64,000 nt of DNA, from positions 32,291,528 to 32,355,527 of the forward strand of contig NC_091142.1 in assembly GCF_041381155.1 (NCBI RefSeq). Direction: 5' to 3'. The position numbers and the translations under genes were made by a program. The notes under the pieces are model-generated. The model did no database searches and was not told the DNA's origin. It saw nothing but the letters and a program-made list of their open reading frames with translations. Of the stretch, positions 1-12,405 are shown in pieces. Source of the DNA: Argopecten irradians (taxonomy: Eukaryota; Mollusca; Bivalvia; Pectinida; Pectinidae). The first letter of the stretch is position 1. Each line of letters begins with the position of its first letter.

Positions 1-1245
1 TTAACGCTGAATGAGGTTTTATATCCCAAAGGATTCTTAACTTCCTCACCCAAGTCTAAGTATGTGGATCCTAAACATTCATTATTTACCACATAGGAAA
101 TAATTTTCTATATTCTAAGAATTGATTAATGTGCCCTTAGTCGAATTGATTAATTACTAGCTATAGCCTGGGCAAGAAAATTTCCATTACATTTTACAAT
201 AATGTTTTCAAAAGATTTTGATTTTTTGTATTTCTTAAGAGGGGATAGGGGGGGGGGGGTAAATATAGTACGAATAATATGTGGTCAATGATCTACTCTC
301 TATTTATCTCTTGTAATAATTTCACACAATAAAAATCAATTAACCAAAGTATAAATATGATTGTGTGATACTCATTAAAAAATTAAATTATTTCTCTTCA
401 ATGACAGAAAACAGATGTGATTGATGGACAACTGATTGGTCCATTTATCAATTACAATATTCATCAAAAAGTAATACTAAACTGACAATCTGTAGAGTAC
501 ATTGGATCATAAATGTGGGAAATGCATACATTTTGGCAATATGGTTGGCTTAACATAGGCAAACTTGTCTATTTGTACATTATTAGATTATGCCCAAACT
601 TAAACACCTGAAGCACGTTATATATATGATTTTTATCTAAAAAATGTGGCACATGCCTTCATTCCAATCGGCTTTGTTAAAAGGAAATGAATAATGGTCA
701 GAAATATATTTTTCGTGCGCCGCTTAGATTTAATTATTATGGATATATGCTTAACTTTACTAGAAAAGATAAACGATTCACCGGGTATCTAATCAAAGAC
801 CCCATGAAACATAACAATTAATACCTGAGCTCACTTTTGATTTATTAAATCTTACATTATGCTTCGACAAGGAATTTATCATATCTTATGTTTGATTCAT
901 TTTACGAAGGTAGGATTCATGAAAATAATTATAGCGAGTTCCTTTCTACTTAAAATAGAAAAAGGATATGAATATCACCAGTTGTTGAGAATTTAATTAT
1001 TCCAGACATAGCTGGAACCCACAGGAGGTAACTACCGACCTTTCATCTTTTATTTGAAAATCAATGTCTTTAACAGTATGTATTGATGATCCCGGTATTA
1101 CTTACACAGGTAGGATATCAAATGTCTCTGTATTTTTATCTATTTATTTGTCATTAAATGAAGAATCAATCAGACAAATTGGATTTGATTTATACATATC
1201 CATACCAATAGACATACATGAAAGACTAATCTAACAGATAATGGA
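1..1245. other. AT-rich stretch with no gene seen
   Basis: I see no reading frame of useful length, splice-bounded exon or RNA gene here. The only distinct feature is a run of about 12 G at 248-259. The stretch ends where the 1.09-kb tandem duplication begins. Confidence 0.6.
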
Positions 1246-3423
1246 ATTATAGGAGAAATCTGATTACTTAATAAATCAGCAAGGCCAAACTTTATTGGTT
1301 TACATTAAACTCAATCAATCTATTAAGTGATAAGGCATTTTTATTTTACTACTCTGACAAGGCAAAATTTGATTTGTTGTCTCGCATGTTTTACAATGAA
1401 ACAATGAAGAAGGTCACATCTTGATCAAATGAACTTCTGACTGAGATTTCTGTTGAGAAAACCTTGTTCATAGGCTAAAACTAATCCCTAAAGGAAATTA
1501 TAAAAAAAAATAATCAAAAACTCAAGGTAACAAACGTAAATGATAAATATAAATTAACAGCATTTTCTTTTATATTTGAAGAGGATGTCATAATTGTGCA
1601 GTCACAAAAAAAACAGTCATCTTATGTGTACTTGATAAAATATATTATACATCTTATATATACTAAATATATAATACATTCCTTAAAAATAATTTATTTC
1701 AAAACCTATAACTGGACAATTTTTTTTATCCAATTATGATAATTACATGCAATCTGTCACGAGAAACCTAATTTACAAGGATTTTTGTTCCATTTTTTTC
1801 CTGTTCAGTATACAATGAAAACTATGATTACCCCTTTAATTAGTTTAATTATCATCTGAAATATGAACAAATATTAAATGCATTAGTACATACCTAATTG
1901 TCCATCTAATTTCAGTAACCTGGCACAAAAATATTTTACAATGAAAATTATTTCCTTATATATGTACTACATGTAAGTGTCAAAAAAGGAATATTTTTTC
2001 ATCAAATGGTACATCTCTTCGAATCTAACACAAAAAAAAGATATGATTGAAAGTATAATGGAGTGTGATTTCTCAGGTTTACAAAACATGTCACAGAAAA
2101 ATGGTTTGTTATACATGAATCTTAAATAACAATGAAAATATGGTTATTAGCAGATGATCAACAAAGACATTAATAAAGCACGCATATTTATATATATAAT
2201 ATATAGCAATATATAATTTACTGGTAAGTTTGTACAAAAAGATTTAGTTAAATAGATACAATAAGTTTCATTCTCTAATTCTACATCAATAGAACACATA
2301 TGACTATATCTTTACATCTAGAAAATAGATCTATTATAGGAGAAATCTGATTAGTTAATAAATCAGCAAGGCCAAACTTTATTGGTTTACATTAAACTCA
2401 ATCAATCTATTAAGTGATAAGGCATTTTTATTTTACTACTCTGACAAGGCAAAATTTGATTTGTTGTCTTGCATGTTTTACAATGAAACAATGTAGAAGG
2501 TCACATCTTGATCAAATGAACTTCTGACTGAGATTTCTGTTGAGAAAACCTTGTTTCATAGGCTAAAACTAATCCCTAAAGGAAATTATAAAAAAAAATA
2601 ATCAAAAACTCAAGGTAACAAACGTAAATGATAAATATAAATTAACAGCATTTTCTTTTATATTTCAAGAGGATGTCATAATTGTGCAGTCACAAAAAAA
2701 ACAGTCATCTTATGTGTACTTGATAAAATATATTATACATCTTATATATACTAAATATATAATACATTCCTTAAAAATAATTTATTTCAAAACCTATAAC
2801 TGGACAATTTTTTTTATCCAATTATGATAATTACATGCAATCTGTCACGAGAAACCTAATTTACAAGGATTTTTGTTCCATTTTTTTTCCTGTTCAGTAT
2901 ACAATGAAAACTATGATTACCCCTTTAATTAGTTTAATTATCATCTGAAATATGAACAAATATTAAATGCATTAGTACATACCTAATTGTCCATCTAATT
3001 TCAGTAACCTGGCACAAAAATATTTTACAATGAAAATTATTTCCTTATATATATGTACTACATGTAAGTGTCAAAAAAGGAATATTTTTTCATCAAATGG
3101 TACATCTCTTCGAATCTAACACAAAAAAAAGATATGATTGAAAGTATAATGGAGTGTGATTTCTCAGGTTTACAAAACATGTCACAGAAAAATGGTTTGT
3201 TATACATGAATCTTAAATAACAATGAAAATATGGTTATTAGCAGATGATCAACAAAGACATTAATAAAGCACGCATATTTATATATATAATATATAGCAA
3301 TATATAATTTACTGGTAAGTTTGTACAAAAAGATTTAGTTAAATAGATACAATAAGTTTCATTCTCTAATTCTACATCAATAGAACACATATGACTATAT
3401 CTTTACATCTAGAAAATAGATCT
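1246..3423. repeat. 1.09-kb tandem direct duplication (two copies)
   Basis: Copy 1 runs from about 1246 to 2332 and copy 2 from about 2333 to 3423, head to tail with an offset near 1,087 bases. The copies agree almost everywhere. I noted only a handful of differences, for example c/g in the first 30 bases, one extra t in two homopolymer runs, and an extra ta in a TA-rich run, which suggests a recent event. The unit is AT-rich and contains no convincing coding sequence. The junction falls at a shared short string near the end of copy 1. Confidence 0.9.
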
Positions 3424-5971
3424 ATCAACAACTGTAAATCAGAATACAAAAAAAATACTTATTTCTTAAACATTCACTACATTCAGGACACTATAATTAT
3501 ATACCAACAACACTATACAGCTAGCTCTCACAGGACTGCACCCTTATTTACAGTTAACTCTCACTTCAACAGGTCTGGACACTCCATCTGCCCAAATGAT
3601 TCAACTGATGCCATCCAAGTATTTACTACGTCCCTGATGCAATTGGTAGAATTGTGATGTACAGATATACTTACCATGACAACTACCCTAAATGTATGCA
3701 TCAATTATACAAATATGAAAATAATGTCAGTATATACTGTTTTCATCTAGACATCATATGCATACATATCTTTTATCAAATAGAAGGTTTGCTCAAGAAT
3801 ATGGTTTATTGTGAAAAAAACAATAAAAAATGTTGAATTTGATCTTATTTCTTTTCAAATTTATATATCAATGTGTATTTTCAATGATTACTATGACAAA
3901 CGTTTAATTTTGATAACAAAGAAACTACATTACAAACATATCAGACTTGCTTTTAATATTTCAAATACAATGTTTTTAAATTTCTAAACACCTAATTAAA
4001 TTAAAAAGTATTGAATTTGGGGTTCAAGACCATACATATATAGTCCTTTTGTTTTCATTCCAATCTTTCATTTTCAAATATCAACATGCCAATAAATAGT
4101 GACAATCGAGACAAGTTTAGTCCTTAATGATACTTGTATGTTTGTCCAGTAATCAAAGACTGGGTTTTGCATCAAACAACGACAACACAAGTCAATCTTA
4201 TAAACCAGACAATAACTCGGTGTTGTTCAGATGTTTACAATCAACCAACATATATACAACAAATCGTATTCAAAAATTTCAATGTTTGTAAATAGAAAGA
4301 AATAAAATATGATGTTAACAGTGCCTCAAACATACTAACCCTATGATTGATCACAGAACAGGGACAGTATCAACTCAAATGAGATATCTATCCTCACTGT
4401 CCATGTCTTCGCATAAAATGTCAAAGAAATCCAAAACACATCTTTATGTTATATGCAGGAGCTCAAAATAATTACAGGCAACAAATATATATGCAAAGCC
4501 GATTCCAGGAAAAAAATTCAGTGTTTACATTTGTTTACTCTCTATACTACAATAAACTACAAATGTATTAGTAGTACAGCTATGAGGATTAGTTTAGCTT
4601 ATTTCAATTATTGTCTTTAAAATTGAAGGAAATTGGGTACATGTTATACAACTTTTACCCTTAATTTTATCTAAGTCATTACCTAATAAACTTGCTTTCA
4701 CTAATACACAGTTACCTTGATTAATAAACCTGCTTTCACCAACTGGTTAATAATAAAGTGTACTGTGTTTCCTCATAAAATTCCTGCATGTATTATACTG
4801 TAAAATCAAAGACCTTTGTACATTCAGCTGTTCCTTCTTGGTTTTAAATAGTCTGAGAAAAGTAAATCAATCAAAGCTGATATCACCAGAAACATGTATA
4901 CATATTGTAATATATGCTTCTGTTATCACCAAATGATTTAACTTCAAGATTCCTCAACTACTTGTACTTTTTATTTTATTTCAATTATTCAATATTTTCC
5001 AAAAATAAAATAATCAAAGGTTTTAAGCAAGTCTTTTATGTTTGATAAGCCTGGTGTCTTTTTTGTAGACTCATTACTCAAATAATTAACGCTGTCTAAG
5101 AAACGACATTATGGTTAAGGGGAGATAAATCTCATCTCAATTCTGTACAAAAAGGGCAAATAACTAAAGTTTCATGTCAAATATATCAAACAGCATTATA
5201 TAACGATTGCTTCTTTGTATTAAACTTAATTATATACTTATCAATATACAAGTGTGAATTCAACACAACTATTATAATAAAAATTATGCAAATAGAAATC
5301 AGACCCATTCCAAAGTGAATTGGGGTGGTAATGATTTACTTATGGCTGACAACAGTAGATTGGTAATAACAAAATATTGTCATGGTTTTGAATGTAATGT
5401 ACAACAAATGAAAGACATAGCAGGATAAATTGCCACAGAAAAGAATTTCTTTTATAAGATCTTGTGTAAAGGAATTTTTTAACATAATGAAACTAAAATA
5501 ATTTTGGTGCTACAAGAAATCACTCTTATATTGACAGCGAAAATAATCCTTGGAATATCAAGAATGTATTTAAGCATGTATATTAATCCTCTGATTTAGT
5601 AGTATTAAATTCTACTGACTTTAAATTTATCTCGACCTTGTTACAATTACAAGTGTAATTCATATTACAGTAAAAAATCTATTAAAACACACATAAAAAC
5701 ATAGCCTTTTAAACTAAATTAACTCTACTCTACTTTATCTTAAACTTTTTCAAATCCTGCATTTTTTATTACAAATGATTGACTTTAGATTCCTGTACAA
5801 AAATCATAAAATTATGACAACCTATATTGTATTCTTAATTCTGAAAGTTTACATTGACAAGAAAACAACTGAAACACTTGGTTATCAATCTAACAAAGAA
5901 AATTACATCTTTCTCCTTTACACATATTTTATACTTGAATCTTTGATATCTCCAAGTATCTAATCATTCTT
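3424..5971. other. AT-rich stretch without a supported gene
   Basis: No confident gene is visible. One weak candidate lies on the minus strand at 3561-3633. It has a splice-acceptor-like CAG at its upstream edge and then an open stretch ending EC-PDLLK and TGA, which could be the last exon of a gene whose other exons I cannot find. The remainder is AT-rich intergenic sequence. Confidence 0.4.
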
Positions 5972-5977
5972 TTTATT
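5972..5977 (-). terminator. Possible polyadenylation signal of the TLC-domain gene
   Basis: AATAAA occurs on the minus strand about 410 bases beyond the stop codon of the TLC-domain gene, a reasonable 3' UTR distance. Because the region is AT-rich, chance occurrence is likely enough that this remains tentative. Confidence 0.3.
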
Positions 5978-6097
5978 CCTTATATATCTTGTTCTGGTAT
6001 TGGAAAATTGGTTATTACATGATATTAATACTACTTTGTTCAGACGTAAAATCACAGCAAACAATGACAACAATGGTTGATAATACAAATCTCAATT

Positions 6098-6183
6098 CAT
6101 CCTCGATACTCCAAAGGTTGCTATTAAGTAGTATAGGGAGGGATGTAACATCAGTGATAGAAACCTCTAGAGTATCGAGGATG
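6098..6183. mobile_element. Miniature TIR element (86 bp) with perfect 9-bp target duplication
   Basis: Inverted ends CATCCTCGATACT and AGTATCGAGGATG bound an 86-bp element. ATCTCAATT is repeated exactly on both sides (6089-6097 and 6184-6192). The ends match those of the larger element at 14591-14994, so both belong to one family. A 9-bp duplication is typical of Mutator-like (MULE) transposition. The element lies in the presumed 3' UTR of the TLC-domain gene. The open frames seen here on both strands result from the palindrome. Confidence 0.8.
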
Positions 6184-6384
6184 ATCTCAATTATGTCTGG
6201 TGTTTTCGTAAATCTTTTGTTATACTGGAACAATTGCAAGTAGACCTCTTCGTTTACTTAACATAACTTACTGACACTAAATTTACATAAAATACTTCAA
6301 AATCTTCAATGCCTCATATTCACTCGTAACTTTAATCACAGATCTGCACATTTAAATTCTACTCCTTAAATTGAAATTTCTACA

Positions 6385-9300
6385 TTATTCTATTTTCGTA
6401 TGTGTCATGTGACGATCACCGTTCATATTTCTCTCTGCATTGATTGGTTTGACATTTGAGTTTCCTGTTTGTTTTACACGTTTACGGAGAAAGTCACTTT
6501 TCAATAACCTCCAAAATAGAACCACATTAATAAGAGTCATACAAATCATGGACATTGTCAGACCTATGTAATACGACGTTGGGACTCTGTTGATATCCAT
6601 GTACATTCCAAGCAAGATTCTTCCGTTAGAATAGCCGCGAAATATCATAAAGGACACAATATTTAGGATACACACCAGTTTATAGAAAGCAGAATTATAA
6701 TCTATTCTCAACATCTGTACTAACTTCCGTGAATGCAGGAAGAAGCTATTTATCTCTGCCGTTAGTGCCACAATATTATAGGCAACACAAATCTTCTCGT
6801 GGAAATTATACCAAAACATGGAAGCCACCTGAAAAACACACAAATCTTTATTACAAACAAATGGTTTCTACTCTATATATAAACAGACACATTTTTTAAT
6901 CTTATCGTCACTTGCAACTAGACTGAATATATAAAAGACACATTTTACAGAAAAGACTGATTTTCACAAAAGAAATACTATCACATTTTATCTAACTCAA
7001 ATTTCCAAATAAGAGAACCCAGAGGGATCTTGGCGCCCACCAAAGAATGATCTATATCTGACAATGGGAAGAGGGATCTTTTCCCTGCTTTTTAAACTTT
7101 TTCAAACATCCTACATATGAAATTTAAGACAGATCCCTTCATAACTTTCTGAGAAACAGTGGTGAAATCCAAGATGGCGGCCGCTTGGCCATCTTGTTGA
7201 CAGATTAGTCCCAAAGGTACTATCCCTTCAGTAATTTCTGACAAATAGCGGTAACTATCAAAATCCAAGATGGCGGCCAGGTGGCCATCTTGTTGATCGA
7301 TAAGTCCCAAAATGTAATATACACAACTAGGGCCCTAGGGGAAGCTACATACGAAATTTGAGACAGATCCCTTCAGTACTTTCTGAGAAGTAGCAGTAAC
7401 AAACTTTAATTATCTAAATCCAAGATGGCGGACTGTCAGCCATCCTGTTGACCTATCAGTCTCAAAATGCATTATGCACAACTAGGGCCCAAGGGGAACC
7501 TATGTATGGAATTTGAGAGAGATCCCTTCAATACTTTCTGAGAAATAGTGGTAACAAACTTCAACTACCAAAATCCAAGATGGCCGCCGGTCGGCAATCT
7601 TGTTACCAGATCGGTCCCAAAATGAAATATGCACAACTAGGGTCCTAGGGGAACTTACATGTGAAATTTGAGAAAGATCCCTTCAGTAATTTCTGACGAA
7701 TAGGGGTTACTATCAAAATCCAAGATGGCGGCCAGGTGGCCATCTTGTTGACCGATATGTCCCAAAATGCAATATACACAACTAGGGCCCTAGGGGAACC
7801 TACATATGAAATTTGAGAGAGATCCCTTCAGTACTTTCTGAGAAATAGCGGTAACATTAATTATCTAAATCCAAGATGGCCGACCAGCCGCCATCTTGTT
7901 GACCGATCAGTCTCAAATTTCAATATGCACAACTAGAGCCCAAGGGGAACCTATATATGGAATTTGAGAGAGATCCCTTCAACACTTTCTGAGAAATAGT
8001 GGTAACAAACTTCAACTACCAAAATCCAAGATCCAAAATGAAATATGCACAACTAGGGTCCTAGGGCAACCTACATGTGAAATTTGAGAAAGATCCCTTC
8101 AGTACTTTCTGAGAAATAGCGGTAACAAACTTTAGCTATCAAAATCAAAGATGGCCGCCTGGTGGTCATCTTGTTGACCGATCGGTCCCAAAATGCAATA
8201 TGCACAACTAGGGTCCTAGGGGAACCTACATATGAAATTTGAAAAGATTCCTTTAGTACTTTCTGAGAAATAGCGGTACCAAGAATTGCTAACGGACGGA
8301 CGAAGGACCACGGACGAAAGGCGATTTGAATAGCCCACCATCTGATGATGGTGGGCTAAAAATGAGTTAGTTCACTTATATTTGGATATTCATAAATTAC
8401 CTCCCTTGTCTATCATTATGCAGTGTTACTGGCAAATCACAAGGCCACTGTGGCTACCACTTGTTACCCAGAGCATCCTCAAAACTTAGCCTAGGGGTTA
8501 CGATCATTTGCTCATATTACTCTAACTCTCTTTATATACATCAAAGGCTCGAACTATCTGTCTCATCTGTTGTCGCTCAGAGACTACAGCCTTCAGTCTC
8601 CCTATGTCTAATGATATAGTCTAGGGTGGCTATAATGACAGTGATAGTAACCCCTGGAATATCAGGAATGGATCCAATTAGGGGACTAGTATGTTATACC
8701 ATATAAAGAATGGCACAAGGGAGGTAATCTTTACAGTTGTCTACATTGGTATACATTAATACTTACAGCTATATGATGCACAGTCACCTCCCAGTTTTGT
8801 CGTAATTTCTTGTTGATCAGCATATCTATGCTATCATAAAAGAAATACCCTGAAAAATAGAAAACCCGAGATACTTAAAATAATTACATGTATTTAATTA
8901 TTCAGACAATTATCTAAAAATTACAGCTAAACATATTTAAGACGATAGATATCTATTTCACATGAAATTTCATCATAACTATGAAATGAAACAGAACCTT
9001 CATATCATGTTTCTGTCAGATTTGTTTTTAGAAATGTTAAGAGACAAAATTTATTTTGTTAAATTAAAAAATGAAAAAATTCTAAATTCCTTTTAAAGCC
9101 TGATAATTTTCACCAGATCATCAACAAACAGGTTATAAGAATATATTTAAATCAAAATAAATGATAAAAATAGTTTTTAAAAGGTGAACATTTAGAATTG
9201 CTGAACTCTTACCTGTTGAAAATGGAATCATGAGAAAGGAGAAGTAATTTATATTAACAACCAGGTCATCTAGTAGTTCTGGATACAACACTATACTGAA

Positions 9301-12300
9301 ACATAAACAACACAAAAACACTCAGGTTATATCTTTACAACACTATACACTGAAACATAAACACAAAAACTCTCAGGTTATATCTTTATTACAACACTAT
9401 ACTGAAACATAAACACAAAAACACTCAGGTTATATCTTTATACAACACTATACTGAAACATATAAACACAAAAACTCTCAGGTTATATCTTATATCATGG
9501 TTATATCATACAACACTACACTGAAACAAAACACAAAAACTCTCAGGTTATATCTGGATACAACACTATACTGAAACATAAACACAAAAAACTCTCAGGT
9601 TATATCTGGATACAACACTACACTGAAACATAAACACAAAAACTCTCAGGTTATATCTTTATACAACACTATACTGAAACATAAACACAAAAACTCTCAG
9701 GTTATATCTGGATACAACACTACACTGAAACATAAACACAAAAACTCTCAGGTTATATCTTTATACAACACTATACTGAAACACAAACACAAAAACTCTC
9801 AGTTTATATCTGGATACAACACTACACTGAAACATAAAAACACACTCAGGGTACATAAAAACTCTCAGTTTGTATCTGGATACAACACTACACTGAAACA
9901 TAAACACAAAAACTCTCAGGTTATATCTGGATACAACACTACACTGAAACATAAACACAAAAACTCTCAGGTTATATCTGGATACAACACTACACTGAAA
10001 CATAAACACAAAAACTCTCAGGTTATATCTGGATACGAAACTACACTGAAATATTGCTACTGGACATACATAGGATAATGTTTTTTGGAGGGTCAAAGAA
10101 CAACACTTCTTTGGATGCCCTTCCTTGACTGAAATAATGTCAATTAAACTTATTTAGTTCAAAGCGTGTATTCAAGCGACAATCATTGATTTCATATCAG
10201 TCCGAAAAATAACAAAATTAACACTTGGTTGGGACAATGATAGGATCAATTCACTCAAACTTCAGCTAAAATGCAATAATAGAACTTGAGATTTTGAATC
10301 AACCTGGGATCAAATTTGAAATGTGAAAAGTGTGAAAAATTGGTAAGATTTTACTGTCAGACGGCACATGGGGACGACGAAGCACAATGGTTGAAGGTCA
10401 TCCTTACCTTTTACAAGTTGGTGGACCCAAAAAGATAGTTTCACAAGTATAAAAAAGTGTATAGTAACAAGAATTCATAAGTGAGAAGGATTTGTCTCTC
10501 TGGGTTTTGGACGAATACAGTGCAAGAGCTTTTGTGTTTGTGCACTGACTGTGATATGAGGTGACGGCTGATTTTCCTTTGATATCCACAGGCGCAACCT
10601 TTGATGCAAGCTAGGCTTATCATCTTACTTTCTGATGCGGACTGTCATTTTATGAGCTGTCATATTTTTGAAGCGAAAATTGAAGACATTTCTTCTAAAT
10701 ATTCCGTCCTTAAAGCAAGTACTAAACATTGTGAAATTTCATAAACTTAACATAGGTGTTTCTTTTGACTCAATAAGACAAGTATTTGTTGAGAAAAATG
10801 GTTTCTATTCCCGGTTCATAGGCGTCTCACTTGGTGTTTAGTAGTGTAAAGAGACAATGACAAATCCTTATCGCTTATAAATCCTTGATAATAACTATTA
10901 TTTCTCAATATGTGTCCCTGCAAATTGGAGACAAAGCATGTATATGCAGAATCTATTTTATTCAATGCCTCTAATAGGGATAAAAGCTTAAACCCCGTCC
11001 CGGAACCTCTGGATTATTTATCATGACATTGAGCCAATTCAGTTGAAGATATATGCATAACTGAGTGGTAATGGTTATAGTATTAAACTATTTACTGGAA
11101 CCCAACCAGTAGTCGTGACGGAACAGTAGTCATGATTTAATATATGCATGTTCTACGTGTGTCCAGATTTACGAATGTCTGGAGCTGCTGACGAATACTT
11201 CATGATTGTGTTGTTTTGTTTACGTGGAAGTAATGTTATTCATGACATGAGATGCAAACAATTTTTTTTTCCCTCCAAATCACGACTACTGTTCCTTCAT
11301 GACTACTGGTAGCATATGTATCAGGTCAGGAAAAACCACGAACTTGCATATTATACGCAAACTAGAGTATTATACCCCAATACGGTATTTCGAGATCCCA
11401 AAACGACGTGGGTAAAGAGAACTATTTACCGTCTATTAGTCCCACATTCCTTTTCCCAAATACTTTCACAAATCGCATTTATTTAACAATGAAACAGTAC
11501 ACAAATGCAAATTTCAGATTCATTTGCATGTCAGAAAGTCTTGAAAATAGATGCATTACTTTGAGAAAAGTTGCATCAAGTTCCTAACTGTTGCACAAAT
11601 TTTAGTAAATTGCACTTTAAAGTTTATCTTGGCATGTATTAATGCGATTTTTTTTGAAAAGTATAACAAAAGTAGAGATGTCAGAGATTTAGGCTATTTT
11701 TAGTAACAAAATCATACTCCAATTGGGTAAAATACTGTAGTTTGCGTATAATACGCAAGTTAGTGGTTTTCCCCGACCTGTTTATATTTGGTGTGCAATA
11801 GGCCTAATTTTTCTTTTCATCTATTTTTCTTTTCATCTATTGAATCCAAGTAGTTTTCAAGGCAATGCATACATTATTCTAATTATAGCTCAAAATAGAT
11901 ACCTATTAATTGAAGTGTTAGTTTTAACAAGGCTATAATATCTTATAAGAAATATTTATGATAAATGCTAAATAACCATTTTTGTTTGATATAAGCGACA
12001 TAGGTTTTCCAAACACCTACATGATGAATCATGTCTAATTTCATCTTCTTGTCGGGGACAACACACAAACATAACATAAAGCACAGCACCAAATATATCA
12101 CATTTACCATGAAATATCCCATATACTGCAAAATAGCGCATGCATCCAGGAAATAACGATGTTCTTCCATCGCCACGGGTCTTCGCGAACTCGCTTTGGG
12201 GTACCAAGTTTAGTTATGGCGATATTAATTCCTATAAAGAAAATCACCGTAGTCAGCATCACATAGTAGCCATGTATCTGTTCTATGTCATCCACATTGG

Positions 12301-12325
12301 TAATATTCCACGACGGGGGCACCAT
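6385..12325 (-). CDS. TLC domain-containing membrane protein, TLCD1/TLCD2-like (4 exons)
   Basis: Coding exons on the minus strand are 12325-12108, 9295-9213, 8849-8767 and 6828-6385. All introns are GT-AG, and the joined length is 828 nt (275 aa plus stop) with phases that fit at every junction. Exon 1 has a membrane segment (YYVMLTTVIFFIGINIAI) and the DPWRWKN motif typical of the start of the TLC domain. Exons 2-3 encode FSTGYFFYDSIDM and NWEVTVHHIA, matching the family's GYF-x-D and W-E-x-x-VHH motifs. Exon 4 carries the remaining membrane helices and a basic, polar tail. The start is the ATG at 12325: an in-frame stop lies just upstream and no earlier in-frame ATG follows it. TLCD1/2 and worm FLD-1 act in plasma-membrane phospholipid composition and fluidity; that role is inferred from the family. 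The last intron holds a pearl-like repeat, and the first intron holds a minisatellite made from the exon 2 acceptor. Confidence 0.88.
7012..8360 (+). mobile_element. Pearl/Helitron-like non-autonomous element with ~155-bp core repeats
   Basis: About seven tandem copies of a roughly 155-bp core recur. Each contains CCAAGATGGC, a complementary CCATCTTGTTGACC a few bases later, and AACTAGGGCC. One copy is internally deleted near 8030. The right end has a strong 11-bp stem hairpin (8332-8357, loop TGAT) that runs into CTAA, resembling the hairpin plus CTRR terminus of Helitrons. A unique leader lies at the left. Elements of this build (core repeats plus terminal hairpin) are known in bivalves as pearl elements; membership is inferred. 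It sits in the third intron of the TLC-domain gene. Confidence 0.6.
8474..8670. mobile_element. Degenerate copy of the CATCCTCG-ended MITE family
   Basis: The left end CATCCTC...AGGGGTTACGATCA and the right end AGTAACCCCTGGAATATC are recognisable, diverged versions of the ends of the 14591-14994 element. No target duplication is left, so this is an old copy. It lies in the third intron of the TLC-domain gene. Confidence 0.5.
9281..10050 (-). repeat. 51-bp minisatellite built from the exon 2 splice acceptor of the TLC-domain gene
   Basis: About 15 units of roughly 51 bases extend from the upstream edge of exon 2 (9213-9295) into intron 1. Read on the gene strand, each unit holds a pyrimidine-rich tract, TTTATGTTTCAG, and then about 15 bases of exon 2. 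The array therefore carries about 14 extra copies of the real 3' splice site. The period is a multiple of three, which produces the repetitive reading frame at 9761-10096; I do not consider that frame a gene. Confidence 0.85.
10051..11104. other. Intron 1 of the TLC-domain gene, no separate feature seen
   Basis: Ordinary AT-rich intron sequence between the minisatellite and the two MITEs. The short reading frames on the minus strand near 10.4-10.6 kb lack splice context and recognisable motifs. Confidence 0.5.
11105..11310. mobile_element. 206-bp element with ~32-bp terminal inverted repeats
   Basis: The left end begins ACCAGTAGTCGTGACGGAAC. The right end read in reverse begins ACCAGTAGTCATGAAGGAAC, and the match continues for about 32 bases with a few mismatches. 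No coding capacity and no clear target duplication are present. It lies in intron 1 of the TLC-domain gene, 11 bases from the next element. Confidence 0.7.
11322..11780. mobile_element. 459-bp MITE with ~46-bp terminal inverted repeats
   Basis: The two ends are inverted copies over about 46 bases, starting CAGGTCAGGAAAAACCACGA on the left and CAGGTCGGGGAAAACCACTA on the right (reverse read), both continuing through ATTATACGCAAACTA. The interior is non-coding. I could not define a target duplication. Confidence 0.75.
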
Positions 12326-12395
12326 GTTTAGCGGAATTAACGGCAAGCTGCCGGGTGCTGTGTTCTAGCCGGTGCACTCCTCTGCCCTGTAGTAA

Positions 12396-12405
12396 GTCAC
12401 GTGAC
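12396..12405. promoter_or_regulatory. GTCACGTGAC palindrome upstream of the TLC-domain gene
   Basis: A perfect 10-bp palindrome containing the E-box CACGTG lies about 71 bases upstream of the start codon of the TLC-domain gene. It is identical to the CLEAR consensus bound by MiT/TFE factors in vertebrates and would also suit other bHLH-zip proteins such as USF. Function here is inferred from position and sequence only. Confidence 0.4.

Noticed and set aside
3561-3633. Possible minus-strand terminal exon ending PDLLK-stop
   Set aside because: Only one acceptor-like site and 24 codons, with no upstream exon or recognised family.
5989-6243. Overlapping open frames on both strands
   Set aside because: They arise from the palindromic 86-bp MITE inserted here.
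9761-10096. 111-codon minus-strand frame of repeating FQCSVVSRYNLRVFVFM
   Set aside because: Read-through of the 51-bp acceptor minisatellite in the wrong frame relative to exon 2.
11968-12207. Second open frame overlapping TLCD exon 1
   Set aside because: It is a shadow of exon 1 in another frame. The TLC motifs and splice phase support the other frame.
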